From contig DATJHM010000141.1 of NCBI GenBank assembly GCA_035493895.1, forward strand, positions 1-12,654: a DNA stretch of 12,654 bases, given 5' to 3'. The translations under genes and the position numbers were made by a program. Origin of the DNA: DATJHM01 sp035493895 (GTDB lineage Bacteria > Chloroflexota > Ktedonobacteria > Ktedonobacterales > Ktedonobacteraceae). Of the stretch, positions 1 to 7,475 are shown one piece after another. Each line of letters opens with the position of its first letter. Position 1 is the stretch's first letter. The notes under the pieces were generated by a model. It made no database searches, was not told the DNA's origin, and saw only the letters and a program-made list of their open reading frames with translations.

Positions 1-234
1 CGAGGTGGTACGAGCAGCAAACGCTATTTTCAGGTGCGTAATAAAATCCCAAAAGCTATAGGCAAGCGCACAAATTGCGGCTATAAGAAAGCAGAGACCG
101 ACAATAGCATAGACCAGACTATCAACACGATCTAAAAGGTCCCCTGAAATCTCAGCCAGACGATCCTTGCTTGTAGAGGTCTGCTCATCGGTAAGGCTCT
201 CTTCTTTCTCGGCAGCATGATCCTGTTGATCCAC
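1..234 (-). CDS. Membrane protein, N-terminal part (runs off the window)
   Basis: I do not recognise this gene. A reading frame opens at a GTG (234-232) and stays open to base 1, giving 78 residues. The first ~38 residues are polar and acidic (Asp/Glu/Gln/Ser rich). Residues ~40-63 (start VYAIVGLCFL) form one strongly hydrophobic segment, so this is an inner-membrane protein with an N-terminal tail outside the bilayer; the C-terminal part is missing. The start is supported by an AAAGGAAG ribosome-binding site (245-238) a few bases before the GTG. In-frame alternatives at 252 (GTG) and 249 (TTG) lie too close to or upstream of that site. It starts 58 bp after the ureohydrolase stop, in the same direction, so co-transcription is plausible. 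No function is assigned. Confidence 0.6.
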   Translation of the reverse strand, partial: MDQQDHAAEKEESLTDEQTSTSKDRLAEISGDLLDRVDSLVYAIVGLCFLIAAICALAYSFWDFITHLKIAFAARTTS

Positions 235-292
235 AATCTTCCTTTGCAACACTATCTACAACGAGCTACGAACACACGCTAGAGAAGGACAA

Positions 293-1246
293 CTAGAGCA
301 CAACCGGACTACGCCGGAGCGCGACCAGTGACAGCATTTCATAGGCCAGCGTTGCAGCAAGCAAAGCCGTCACCTGTGCCGGATCAAAGGATGGCGACAC
401 CTCCACAATATCAAAGGCGACAAACTCTATAGTGCGTAAACCGCGCAGGAGTTGCAATGCCTCCCAGCTGGTCACACCTCCCACCTCCGGCGTGCCAGTT
501 CCCGGCGCATACGCCGGATCAACAAAATCAACGTCAAAAGAAAGAAAAGTTGGACCACGGCCCACACGCTCACGCACGATACGCGCCACCTCGCCCATAG
601 TATGCTGGCGCATCTCAGTATTCGGCAACACAGTAAAACCGAGCTGACGTGCCGCCTCGTAATCGCCTGCATCGTATAGCGAACCGCGCATTCCCACCTG
701 CATACAGCGTGCGGGGTCCAGCAGACCCTCTTCCATAGCGCGTCTAAACGTCGTGCCATGATTGTATGGTCGACCGAAATACATGTCCCAGGTATCACTA
801 TGGGCATCGAGATGCACCAGACCTACGGGTCCATAGCGTTTGGAGACAGCGCGTAGCTCGGCCAGCGTAATAGAATGATCGCCTCCCAGACACAGCGGGA
901 TCACCCCTGCGGCAAGAATGGGCGAGAGAGCATCTTCGATCCGCGCATAGCTATCCTCAATATAGCCAGGCACGACCGAAATATCGCCCCCATCCGTCAC
1001 GGAAAGCGTGCCAAAGACATCAACCTTCAGTGCCGGATTGTAGGGGCGCAGTAACGATGAAGCATCACGGATCGCCGCCGGACCAAAACGTGCGCCAGCG
1101 CGATAGCTTCCCCCCGTATCAAACGGAATTCCCAGGATTGTGACATCGACATCCTTTGTCGTCGTCACAAATGGCAAACGAGCGAAAGTTCGTATCCCAC
1201 AAAAACGTGGCGATTGGAGCCCATCAACCGGCTGATAACGAGGCAT
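293..1246 (-). CDS. speB: Agmatinase / arginase-family ureohydrolase
   Basis: A 317-residue cytoplasmic metalloenzyme of the ureohydrolase family, which hydrolyses a guanidino group to urea and an amine using two bound metal ions, usually Mn. The metal-binding set is complete: GGDHS (His124), DAHSD (Asp147, His149, Asp151) and SFDVD (Asp238, Asp240). The N-terminus (MPRYQPVDGL, then a PRFCGIRTF stretch) and the length fit the agmatinase / guanidinobutyrase / guanidinopropionase branch better than arginases. The exact substrate cannot be read from the motifs; agmatine to putrescine plus urea is the default. The ATG at 1246 is preferred over a TTG at 1276, because AGGGAGAG lies just upstream of the ATG. 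No other polyamine genes are adjacent, so the neighbourhood does not settle the substrate. The gene symbol is tentative. Confidence 0.88.
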   Translation of the reverse strand: MPRYQPVDGLQSPRFCGIRTFARLPFVTTTKDVDVTILGIPFDTGGSYRAGARFGPAAIRDASSLLRPYNPALKVDVFGTLSVTDGGDISVVPGYIEDSYARIEDALSPILAAGVIPLCLGGDHSITLAELRAVSKRYGPVGLVHLDAHSDTWDMYFGRPYNHGTTFRRAMEEGLLDPARCMQVGMRGSLYDAGDYEAARQLGFTVLPNTEMRQHTMGEVARIVRERVGRGPTFLSFDVDFVDPAYAPGTGTPEVGGVTSWEALQLLRGLRTIEFVAFDIVEVSPSFDPAQVTALLAATLAYEMLSLVALRRSPVVL

Positions 1247-1299
1247 GAGTCTCTCCCTTTTTACATCGAAGAACAATTTCCGCTGACGCTATCACCTCC

Positions 1300-1329
1300 A
1301 TTATGCAAGAAATATGATTCATAAATCAA
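1300..1329 (-). promoter_or_regulatory. Candidate promoter for the ureohydrolase gene
   Basis: On the minus strand, TTGATT (1329-1324) and CATAAT (1305-1300) are separated by 18 bp, matching a sigma-70-type -35/-10 pair at 4/6 and 5/6. The expected start near 1293 would leave a leader of about 47 nt before the ATG at 1246. The promoter lies downstream of the hairpin that ends the previous gene, so the ureohydrolase appears to be an independent unit. Prediction from consensus only. Confidence 0.45.
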
Positions 1330-1403
1330 GAAAAGATTTTTATAGATCAGATAACTATCTCTTCCATTATTCATCAAATTGTGGTCTTGTTCTACGCCTT
1401 ATG

Positions 1404-1458
1404 AAACATAAAAGCGAGAAGCAGATGGCCCCAGGTTTGAGGCCATCTGCTTCTCGCT
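1404..1458 (-). terminator. Strong hairpin, probable terminator of the beta-propeller gene
   Basis: Bases 1413-1430 and 1441-1458 are perfect 18-bp inverted repeats around a 10-base loop. Read on the minus strand the stem is followed by TTTATGTTTC, a moderately T-rich tail; on the plus strand nothing T-rich follows. It lies about 120 bp after the stop of the minus-strand gene ending at 1577. The stem is unusually long and perfect, and the tail is weaker than in a textbook intrinsic terminator. Bases 1459-1576 hold nothing else that I recognise. Confidence 0.65.
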
Positions 1459-1576
1459 GTACAGCCCGGCACAAAACCAGGCGCTTGCTAGCACTCGAAT
1501 CGTCTCTCATAGTTAGACAATCCAGCCATGTCCATTGCGTGATCCGCTCAGCGCTTCTGAGCCAGATAATTGATGA

Positions 1577-3415
1577 TCAAAGAGCTTTCGCCACAAAGGA
1601 GGTGAATGAAGCGCTGATACCGCTCTGTAACTGGATACGGATACCGCAGAAGCCTGAGGTAAACGAAGTATCAGTTACCGTGGATATCCAGTTTGTCGGC
1701 TCCGTCGTCCCCGTCTGCCAGACCTTCGCCGAGAGCGTCGAGCCGACCGCATCGAAGCGAATGGTATACGAAGTACCCGCTGTGGCCGTAAAATTCTTTG
1801 TGCTTAAAGTCGTAGTTGTCCCATTTACTTTTTTCTGGATCACAAGCGTCGTTCCGCTGATATACGCCTTATACCAGTTATTGGTATCTGTCCAGCGTAG
1901 CAAAGCGCCAATATTCGCATTGCTATAGCTGCTCATAGAGCCGCTCATGAGCACATCAGCATTGCTCTCCGCAGGACCAAGCACCGCGCTGTACGGATTA
2001 GCCCCCCCGGAGACCTGACCTTTATTGCTCACAATGGAGAAGGCCGAGCTATTATTGGCATCCCCACCCCAGGTGCTTCCAGCTAAGGTTGTGCCCCAGT
2101 ACGTCTGATTGGCGCGCGTGAAATTATCCTGTGCGACAACGGCACCGGATAGAGGCGTGGTAGGGGTTGGTGTCGTTGACGTTGGCGTGATACCGGGCGA
2201 GGTAGCAGTAGCAACAGGAGTAAAGGAGTCATTTGGAGCGAGAGAAGTACCGAAATTGACGCTCATACGCGACGTTGCATAAATAGGAGAGCCATTAGAC
2301 CAATCAACTTCGAGATATTTTCTGGTATTTTGTAGCTCTTGCAGATGCATCACCGTTTTGCGTGTTGCGGCATCAATCACATCGCCAGAGTCGCCAACCA
2401 GGACATAGCGTCCATCGGCCGTGTAGAGAATCCAGCCCTCATGCGTGCAGTCGTAGCCACAGGGAACTTCATTGCCTACAAACGGCTGCTGCAACTTGAT
2501 ATCTGCGAGATGCACAGGTGGATTGGCAGGCAGACCGCTGACATCATACACATGGACATAACTATACTGTCCATCCACGATATACACCGTCTTCTCATCG
2601 GGAGAAAGAGTAATGCCATGGGCAGGGGCATTCGAGCCAGCAGGGGCAACGAAACCAGCGGGAGCAACCGTATAGAGCTTCTTACCGGTCGTAATGCTGC
2701 TTACATCGAAGCCGATAAAGCCAGTCGTCGTCGTAAAAGCCAGGGTCTCGGCGCGATTAATCGTAAAAGGGCGTACGCCACCGGACGTCAGAGGCCCAAT
2801 GCGCTGAATAATCTTGTTATCCGCAGTATTCACTTCCACCAGATAATTATAGTTCAACGCTCCCATATAGACATGGGTACCGCTGGAGTTCACCAGCGTA
2901 TTATGTGCGGCATACCCGGTACCGATACTAATGGTAGCCAGCACATTCCCGCTGGTAGCATCGATCTCATGCCAGGTAGCATCATAGGCAGCTTCGCCGT
3001 CAGGCATATAAATATGCTGCCCATCCGGAGTAATATCCATGGAATCGATACCGAAAGAATAGTTTTTGTTCCAGACGATTGTATCATTTAAGAGATTATA
3101 GGCCAGCAGCGAGCCCGTCCCATGACCACCACCATCGCCGCCGTAACTCACATACAACATATGCGTCTTTGCATTTGCTGAGACACCACGCACATTGGCA
3201 GTGGGCAGGCTGACCTGTTTTACCAGGCTAAAGCCGTTGTCTATATCATAGACAAACAAACTGCCATCAGGCGTGAAATATTCGTAATGTTGAACCGTGC
3301 TTGCAGCTCTGGCAAGCTCGCCTTGCATCACCACCGCCCCAAATATAGCAGCCCCCAACAAAAACACGGTCGCGATGAGAGCACTCATCAAGCGAAAGCG
3401 TCGCGTTTTGTTCAC
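1577..3415 (-). CDS. Secreted YVTN-like beta-propeller protein with C-terminal beta-sandwich-like domain
   Basis: This 612-residue exported protein begins with a basic stretch (KTRRFR), a hydrophobic core at ~10-29 and a likely cleavage after ARA near residue 37. Residues ~40-390 carry repeated blade-like units of the YVTN/YncE kind: 'ITPDGQHIYMPDG', 'LSPDEKTVYIVDG' and 'YTADGRYVLVGD', the recurrent x-pDg-x-x-vyV pattern of seven-bladed propellers. Residues ~398-424 are a Thr/Pro/Ser linker, as in wall-spanning proteins. Residues ~428-612 (from DNFTRANQTYWG) form a separate Gly/Ser/Thr/Asn-rich domain that resembles a concanavalin-type jelly roll, possibly carbohydrate-binding; that is inference. 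Start is GTG at 3415, with AGGAGAAAG at 3429-3421. Catalytic residues are not evident, so a binding or surface role is more likely than enzymatic. It is transcribed alone, divergently from fdhA. Confidence 0.8.
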   Translation of the reverse strand: MNKTRRFRLMSALIATVFLLGAAIFGAVVMQGELARAASTVQHYEYFTPDGSLFVYDIDNGFSLVKQVSLPTANVRGVSANAKTHMLYVSYGGDGGGHGTGSLLAYNLLNDTIVWNKNYSFGIDSMDITPDGQHIYMPDGEAAYDATWHEIDATSGNVLATISIGTGYAAHNTLVNSSGTHVYMGALNYNYLVEVNTADNKIIQRIGPLTSGGVRPFTINRAETLAFTTTTGFIGFDVSSITTGKKLYTVAPAGFVAPAGSNAPAHGITLSPDEKTVYIVDGQYSYVHVYDVSGLPANPPVHLADIKLQQPFVGNEVPCGYDCTHEGWILYTADGRYVLVGDSGDVIDAATRKTVMHLQELQNTRKYLEVDWSNGSPIYATSRMSVNFGTSLAPNDSFTPVATATSPGITPTSTTPTPTTPLSGAVVAQDNFTRANQTYWGTTLAGSTWGGDANNSSAFSIVSNKGQVSGGANPYSAVLGPAESNADVLMSGSMSSYSNANIGALLRWTDTNNWYKAYISGTTLVIQKKVNGTTTTLSTKNFTATAGTSYTIRFDAVGSTLSAKVWQTGTTEPTNWISTVTDTSFTSGFCGIRIQLQSGISASFTSFVAKAL

Positions 3416-3429
3416 CGAATCTTTCTCCT

Positions 3430-3864
3430 AATTTGATCAATAGTTTTACATAAAAAGATCTATTCGTCGATAAAAATGAGGAAAAAATAACGTTTTTTGC
3501 GTTGTTTCCTGTATTTACCGCTTCTATTGTAGATAATTATACTGGGAGATCTTCTCTCCTGAGTTATGATTTCGGTTACAATATGGTTAAGATTAGATGA
3601 GAATTAGCTTAATAAGGTAGAGATTTTCGCATTATTATCCGTTTGTGCCCCTTTTCATTGCTCTTGATGGTCCATTTACAATGCGGCAAGAGCGACCTCA
3701 ACCGATAAGAAAAGCGTATGGTTTGTAGAGAGTTCTCTCTTCAAGAGGAACGAGGGGAGATTCTTTTGTTATGGGAGTAGGGAAGAGTCAAAATTCAGCA
3801 TACAGTAGATAGCAGTTGAGAGATTAGAAGTTTTTCATGCACAAAAAATGCGGTCTATTTCTTA
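3430..3864. other. Gene-free A+T-rich divergent intergenic region
   Basis: No credible ORF is present; the short ATG-led frames lack ribosome-binding sites. Visible items are: TATAAT on the minus strand at 3541-3536, a perfect -10 for the propeller gene but with no good -35; a GGAGA/TCTCC inverted repeat just upstream of it (about 3545-3559); a 7-bp hairpin GCTCTTG/CAAGAGC (3660-3666 with 3687-3693); and a near-palindrome AGAGAG-TT-CTCTCT (3727-3740). These could be operator or RNA elements, but none matches a family that I recognise. Confidence 0.4.
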
Positions 3865-3894
3865 TTGACATGTTCCCATTCAATAGCAGATGAT
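3865..3894 (+). promoter_or_regulatory. Candidate promoter of fdhA
   Basis: A perfect -35 hexamer TTGACA (3865-3870) is followed after 18 bp by GATGAT (3889-3894), a 4/6 match to the -10 consensus. Transcription would start near 3901 and leave an untranslated leader of nearly 200 nt before the fdhA ATG at 4098. The weak -10 could mean that an activator is needed. Consensus-based prediction. Confidence 0.4.
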
Positions 3895-3905
3895 GTGTAG
3901 CGTCG

Positions 3906-4058
3906 TCGAAGAGACTTGAAGCAGGACTGCAATTCATCGCAGTCAATCTTCGAGCTGCTCATCATAGACTAAATCCGATGCTCATAGAGTCTATGACACT
4001 CGTGTGTGATACATTACCTGTATTGTTCATATGCAGGTAACGTTTGTCACTTTTATCC
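3906..4058 (+). promoter_or_regulatory. Structured fdhA leader (four successive inverted repeats)
   Basis: Between the candidate promoter and fdhA lie consecutive inverted repeats: TCGAAG/CTTCGA (3906-3911, 3948-3953) enclosing GACTGC/GCAGTC (starting 3925 and 3939); CATAGACT/AGTCTATG (3963-3970, 3988-3995); TTACCTG/CAGGTAA (4014-4020, 4034-4040); and AACGTTT/AAACGTT (4039-4045, 4052-4058). The last two share bases and so are mutually exclusive, as in switching leaders. I recognise no known riboswitch consensus, and there is no T-rich terminator. These could equally be DNA operators. The pairings are visible; the function is inference. Confidence 0.4.
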
Positions 4059-4097
4059 ATAAAAACGTTATGCGCATGTTGTCAAAGGAGGAAACTA

Positions 4098-5291
4098 ATG
4101 CCAGGCAACAGATGTGTTGTATATGTTGAGCCGGGAAAAGTAAAGGTAGAGTCTATCGACTACCCGAAGCTAGAGCTGAAAGAGCAAAACCGTAAATGTG
4201 AGCACGGCGTTATTCTACGCGTCGTCGCATCGAACATCTGCGGAAGTGATCAGCACATGGTCCGTGGTCGAACGACAGCACCTAAGGGTCAGACGCTTGG
4301 GCATGAGATTACAGGTGAAGTGGTTGAGGCTGGACGAGATGTTGAGTTCATCAAAGTCGGAGACATGGTTTCCGTACCATTTAACATTGCCTGTGGTCGT
4401 TGCCGCATGTGTAAAGAAGGCCATACCGGTGTCTGTCTGAACGTGAACCCGGCCCGTCCTGGAGCGGCCTATGGGTATGTGGACATGGGAGGCTGGATTG
4501 GCGGTCAGGCTGAATATGTCATGGTTCCTTATGCAGACTGGAATCTGCTGAAGTTCCCTGACAAAGATCAGGCCATGGAAAAGATTCTGGACCTCACCAT
4601 GCTCTCGGATATTTTCCCGACTGGCTATCATGGTGCTTACACCGCTGGTGTTACAACAGGATCGACGGTTTATATCGCAGGTGCGGGCCCTGTTGGCCTC
4701 GCGGCTGCCGCTGCAAGCCAGCTACTGGGTGCAAGCGTCGTCATCGTAGGCGATATGAACAGCGATCGTCTGAAGCAGGCAAAGAGCTTTGGTTGTGAGA
4801 CCGTCGACCTGCGCCAGAGTGGCGACCTTCCCGACAAGATCGCGCAGATCGTCGGTGAACCGGTCGTCGATGCGGCCGTTGACTGTGTTGGCTTTGAGGC
4901 ACGTGGTCATGGTCAGGGCGCGGCTGAAGCTCCGGCCACCGTGTTGAACGACCTCATGAGCATCACTCGCGCCGCTGGAAAGCTTGGTATTCCTGGTCTT
5001 TACGTGACAGGTGATCCAGGTGCTATTGATGAGAACGCGAAACGCGGTCAGATAGGCGTACAGATCGGTCTGGGCTGGTCGAAATCGCTCAGCTTTGCCA
5101 CTGGTCAGTGCCCGGTCATGAGTTACAACCGCCAGTTGATGATGGCCATCCTGAACGACAAAGTACAGATCGCCAAAGCGGTCAACGCCACCGTCATCTC
5201 GCTTGACGATGCGCCCAAGGGCTATCAAGACTTTGATAAAGGTGCGGCCAAGAAGTTCGTCATCAACCCCAACAATCTTATTAAAGTATGA
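4098..5291 (+). CDS. fdhA: Glutathione-independent formaldehyde dehydrogenase (Zn, NAD-dependent)
   Basis: A 397-residue medium-chain zinc dehydrogenase that closely follows the Pseudomonas putida FdhA type, which oxidises formaldehyde to formate with tightly bound NAD and no glutathione. Hallmarks are NICGSDQHMVRGRTT (Cys48 as catalytic zinc ligand), LGHEITGEV (His69), a structural-zinc set of Cys99, Cys102, Cys105 and Cys113, LSDIFPTGYHG (Asp171, third catalytic ligand), the Rossmann motif GAGPVG (195-200) with Asp219 following strand two, and VGFEARGHG (264-272), typical of this subfamily. Length equals the family norm (~399). ATG at 4098 follows a near-perfect AAAGGAGG; an upstream in-frame start at 4044 would place that site inside the gene. 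It is likely monocistronic, with a detoxification role. An aldehyde dismutase activity is also known in close relatives, so the precise reaction could differ. Confidence 0.95.
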   Translation: MPGNRCVVYVEPGKVKVESIDYPKLELKEQNRKCEHGVILRVVASNICGSDQHMVRGRTTAPKGQTLGHEITGEVVEAGRDVEFIKVGDMVSVPFNIACGRCRMCKEGHTGVCLNVNPARPGAAYGYVDMGGWIGGQAEYVMVPYADWNLLKFPDKDQAMEKILDLTMLSDIFPTGYHGAYTAGVTTGSTVYIAGAGPVGLAAAAASQLLGASVVIVGDMNSDRLKQAKSFGCETVDLRQSGDLPDKIAQIVGEPVVDAAVDCVGFEARGHGQGAAEAPATVLNDLMSITRAAGKLGIPGLYVTGDPGAIDENAKRGQIGVQIGLGWSKSLSFATGQCPVMSYNRQLMMAILNDKVQIAKAVNATVISLDDAPKGYQDFDKGAAKKFVINPNNLIKV

Positions 5292-5380
5292 ACGCAAGCG
5301 GAGCTTGCATCCTGTGGTTGATGGTTTCTGGTACGCTCGCATAGAGCCGTGCCAGGAATCACCTCTGAGCATCGGTCTGA

Positions 5381-5409
5381 TGAGAGGGACAATTTCTCTG
5401 TCCCTCTCA
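5381..5409 (+). terminator. Hairpin downstream of fdhA
   Basis: An 11-bp perfect stem (5381-5391 with 5399-5409, core GAGAGGGACA/TGTCCCTCTC) closes a 7-base loop and is followed by ATGATTTCTCTC, a weakly T-rich run. It lies 90 bp after the fdhA stop. A smaller GCAAGC-GGA-GCTTGC hairpin (5294-5308) comes immediately after the stop. A likely end of the fdhA transcript, though not a textbook T tract. Confidence 0.5.
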
Positions 5410-5495
5410 ATGATTTCTCTCCCACTCTCCACCCACGCCTGCTTCTCTTCATCGCGCAGAACAGCACTGAAGTACCATTTCCCCACGCATCAGCG

Positions 5496-5501
5496 TATAA
5501 T
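5496..5501 (+). promoter_or_regulatory. Candidate -10 box for trmB
   Basis: A perfect TATAAT sits 68 bp before the trmB ATG, downstream of the fdhA hairpin. No recognisable -35 hexamer is found at 16-18 bp spacing, so strength and sigma class are uncertain. Confidence 0.35.
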
Positions 5502-5569
5502 AAAAAAACATCTCACGCCTTCAGGAAAGCCCAATCGATGCGCTATCTTCACGAAGAGGGAATGTTACG

Positions 5570-6250
5570 ATGGGACGACGCAAATTTTTACGTTATACGC
5601 GCGCAAAACATATCAATGAGCAGATCATCCAGCACTATGTACGCTCGTTTCCGCCTGCCGATCTCTATCTGCATAGAGAACGTTTTCCTCAGCTTGACGC
5701 TTCGCATCTATTTGGAAATATGCAGCCACTTGAGCTGGAGATTGGTTGTGGCAGTGCTGAACCGCTGTGCTCTCTGGCAAAATCTCATCCCGCAACAAAT
5801 TACGCCGGCATTGATATTTCAGGACCATCGCTTCAGAAGGCTGCCGAAATAGCGGCCAGTCAGCACCTGGAAAATATCATCTTTTTGCATGCAGATTTCC
5901 ATCAGCTCGCACCGCTCTTCGTGCCCCAGGCCATGCGCGCCGTCTATCTGCATTTCCCTGATCCACATGCCCGACCCGGCCATCAGAAGCGGCGCATTTT
6001 TCGTCCGGGTTTCCTCGATCTGATGGCTTACACGCTACAACCACAGGGTCTATTGAGCGTCATGACCGACCATGAGGGGCTATTTCTCGATATGCTGGCA
6101 TTGCTGGAACATGATGCGCGCTTTGCCAGATTGCACACAGCGCGCGATTTGCGGGGATTTGAACATGAGGCCAAATCGCATTTTCAGCGCACGTGGGAGC
6201 GCCATGGCGAAACGATCTTTCGCTTCGAAGCGTATTTACTGCCTGTATAG
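5570..6250 (+). CDS. trmB: tRNA (guanine-N7)-methyltransferase
   Basis: This 226-residue SAM-dependent enzyme methylates G46 in the variable loop of tRNAs to m7G. The class I methyltransferase fold is shown by ELEIGCGSAEP (motif I, SAM-binding, residues 55-65) and AGIDISGPSL (79-88, acidic residue after strand two). TrmB-specific signatures are VYLHFPDPHARPGHQKRRIF (125-144; the usual FPDPWPKxRHxKRR with HAR replacing the common WPK) and the C-terminal SHFQRTWERHGETIFRFEAYL (203-223). Length is close to the family's 210-240. ATG at 5570 follows AGAGGGA. The gene converges on map with only 20 bp between stops and no obvious shared terminator. The His in place of Trp in the PDPW motif is slightly unusual but should not abolish activity. 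Confidence 0.95.
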   Translation: MGRRKFLRYTRAKHINEQIIQHYVRSFPPADLYLHRERFPQLDASHLFGNMQPLELEIGCGSAEPLCSLAKSHPATNYAGIDISGPSLQKAAEIAASQHLENIIFLHADFHQLAPLFVPQAMRAVYLHFPDPHARPGHQKRRIFRPGFLDLMAYTLQPQGLLSVMTDHEGLFLDMLALLEHDARFARLHTARDLRGFEHEAKSHFQRTWERHGETIFRFEAYLLPV

Positions 6251-6270
6251 ATTCTCCGTAGAGGCGTCCA

Positions 6271-7059
6271 TCAGGGCAGGGTCAACAGCTCAGGTGCGCC
6301 ATCAGTGATTGCCAGAGAATGTTCAAATTGAGCGGAGAGAGAGCCATCGGCCGTGCGAATCGTCCAGCGATCAGGCATCAGGCGGGTGGTATAATTGCCA
6401 GCATTAATCATTGGCTCAATCGTAAACACCATGCCCTGACGAATTTTCAGGCCCGTATTGGGCTTGCCATAATGGAGCACCTGGGGATCTTCGTGCAACG
6501 AGCGGCCAATACCATGTCCAACCAACTCACGTACGACCGAGAACCCTTCCGCTTCAGCATAGGTCTGAATGGCGGCACCGATATCTCCCAGACGATTATT
6601 TGCGCGCGCCTGCTCAATGCCCAGTTCCAGAGAACGTCGGGCGACATCCATCAGATGCTCCGTCTTCGCATCTAACTCACCAACCCCGTAGGTGACACAG
6701 GAATCGCCCGCCCAACCTTTATAATTGACGCCAATATCGACGCCGATAATATCGCCCTCGCGCAACACTTCCTTCTCGCTGGGGATGCCGTGGCAGATCA
6801 CGTCATTGATTGAGGCACAGATCGTAGCCGGAAAAGGAGGAACGCCGGGATGGCCATTGCGTGGGGGATGCGCACCATATCCCTTGTACAAAGGAATAGC
6901 CCCTTTACTACGAATAAAATCCTCAGCAATCTCATCTAATTCAGCCGTCGAGACACCCGGCTTGACGTACGGACGCAATATCTCAAAGGTCTGCGCAACC
7001 AGACGTCCGGACTCGCGCATCGCAACCACTTCCTGACGTGACTTCAAAATAGCAGCCAT
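6271..7059 (-). CDS. map: Methionine aminopeptidase, type I
   Basis: A 262-residue cytoplasmic dimetal protease that removes the initiator Met from nascent proteins when residue two is small. All metal ligands are present: Asp108 (GVDIGV), Asp119 (AGDS), His182 (GHGIG), Glu215 (TIEPM) and Glu246 (QFEHS); the substrate-contacting histidines are His90 (CHGIPSE) and His189. Length fits type Ia enzymes. One oddity is a His/Pro/Gly-rich stretch at residues ~61-75, before FPATICASIN, where most bacterial enzymes have a shorter GY-x-GFP loop. It contains a His but lacks the Cys pairs of zinc-finger-type variants. ATG at 7059 follows GAGAGGG. Its upstream neighbour is the HTH gene, 84 bp away and co-directional, so a shared transcript is possible. 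Confidence 0.95.
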   Translation of the reverse strand: MAAILKSRQEVVAMRESGRLVAQTFEILRPYVKPGVSTAELDEIAEDFIRSKGAIPLYKGYGAHPPRNGHPGVPPFPATICASINDVICHGIPSEKEVLREGDIIGVDIGVNYKGWAGDSCVTYGVGELDAKTEHLMDVARRSLELGIEQARANNRLGDIGAAIQTYAEAEGFSVVRELVGHGIGRSLHEDPQVLHYGKPNTGLKIRQGMVFTIEPMINAGNYTTRLMPDRWTIRTADGSLSAQFEHSLAITDGAPELLTLP

Positions 7060-7143
7060 TGTTACCCTCTCTTATTACTACTACTCTATAGCGTAGCTCA
7101 TACGCTCCACATGCACGCATGCATATTTTTCTCTACACAAGAT

Positions 7144-7419
7144 TTAACCAAGCACAGCGGTATCTTGAACCTGAGTCACTTCCCATACGAGCAAATCGTT
7201 CATGGTCACCGTAAAATACTGGTTAAAATAATTCAGGAGACGGTCAAGGGTATGATAATCGATCCGCTGACTACGCCCCATGTTTAACGCAGTGAGAACG
7301 CTCAAAGAGACTTCCGTTTCATCAGCCAGACGGCGCAAACTTAAAGCAGATAACCCTTGCCGGGCACGCTCGACGTTTACGCGTGCGACCAACAAACGCA
7401 AATGGCATGAAATCGTCAT
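7144..7419 (-). CDS. Small Cro/C1-type HTH transcriptional regulator
   Basis: A 91-residue protein consisting almost entirely of a single XRE-like DNA-binding domain. LSLRRLADETEVSLSVLTAL (residues 26-45) gives the first two helices of the HTH, where SLRRLA precedes the turn and VSLSVLTAL forms the recognition helix. IDYHTLDRLLNYFNQYFTV (53-71) matches the conserved end of the short HTH_26-like subfamily (consensus 'id..tLdrLc..l....gDLL'), and MNDLLVWE follows directly. There is no ligand-binding or dimerisation domain, so it probably acts as a dimer on an inverted repeat. ATG at 7419 follows a strong AGGAGGGG. A sigma-70-type promoter overlapped by a perfect inverted repeat lies 60-90 bp upstream, suggesting autorepression. 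Its targets, and whether it affects map downstream, are unknown. Confidence 0.85.
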   Translation of the reverse strand: MTISCHLRLLVARVNVERARQGLSALSLRRLADETEVSLSVLTALNMGRSQRIDYHTLDRLLNYFNQYFTVTMNDLLVWEVTQVQDTAVLG

Positions 7420-7475
7420 CCTAACCCCTCCTGATAAAGAACAACAGTGTGATCTTCTATGAATATCCTGCTGAG

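Noticed and set aside
1247..1276. TTG start adding ten residues to the ureohydrolase
   Set aside because: AGGGAGAG sits within the extension directly before the ATG at 1246, and the family normally begins close to the MPRYQP stretch.
2339..3091. 250-codon open frame on the plus strand inside the beta-propeller gene
   Set aside because: It lies fully antisense to a gene with signal peptide and repeat structure, gives a low-complexity mix without recognisable domain, and has no ribosome-binding site.
4044..4097. Upstream in-frame start extending FdhA by 18 residues
   Set aside because: The strong AAAGGAGG lies at the end of the extension, and the protein from 4098 has exactly the family's length and N-terminus.
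4722..5486. 254-codon open frame on the minus strand over the end of fdhA
   Set aside because: Antisense to a highly conserved FdhA C-terminus; composition is a reverse shadow of its codon usage and no family is recognisable.
5349..5852. 167-codon plus-strand frame overlapping the start of trmB
   Set aside because: It is out of frame with trmB, covers the terminator and promoter region, and shows no domain.
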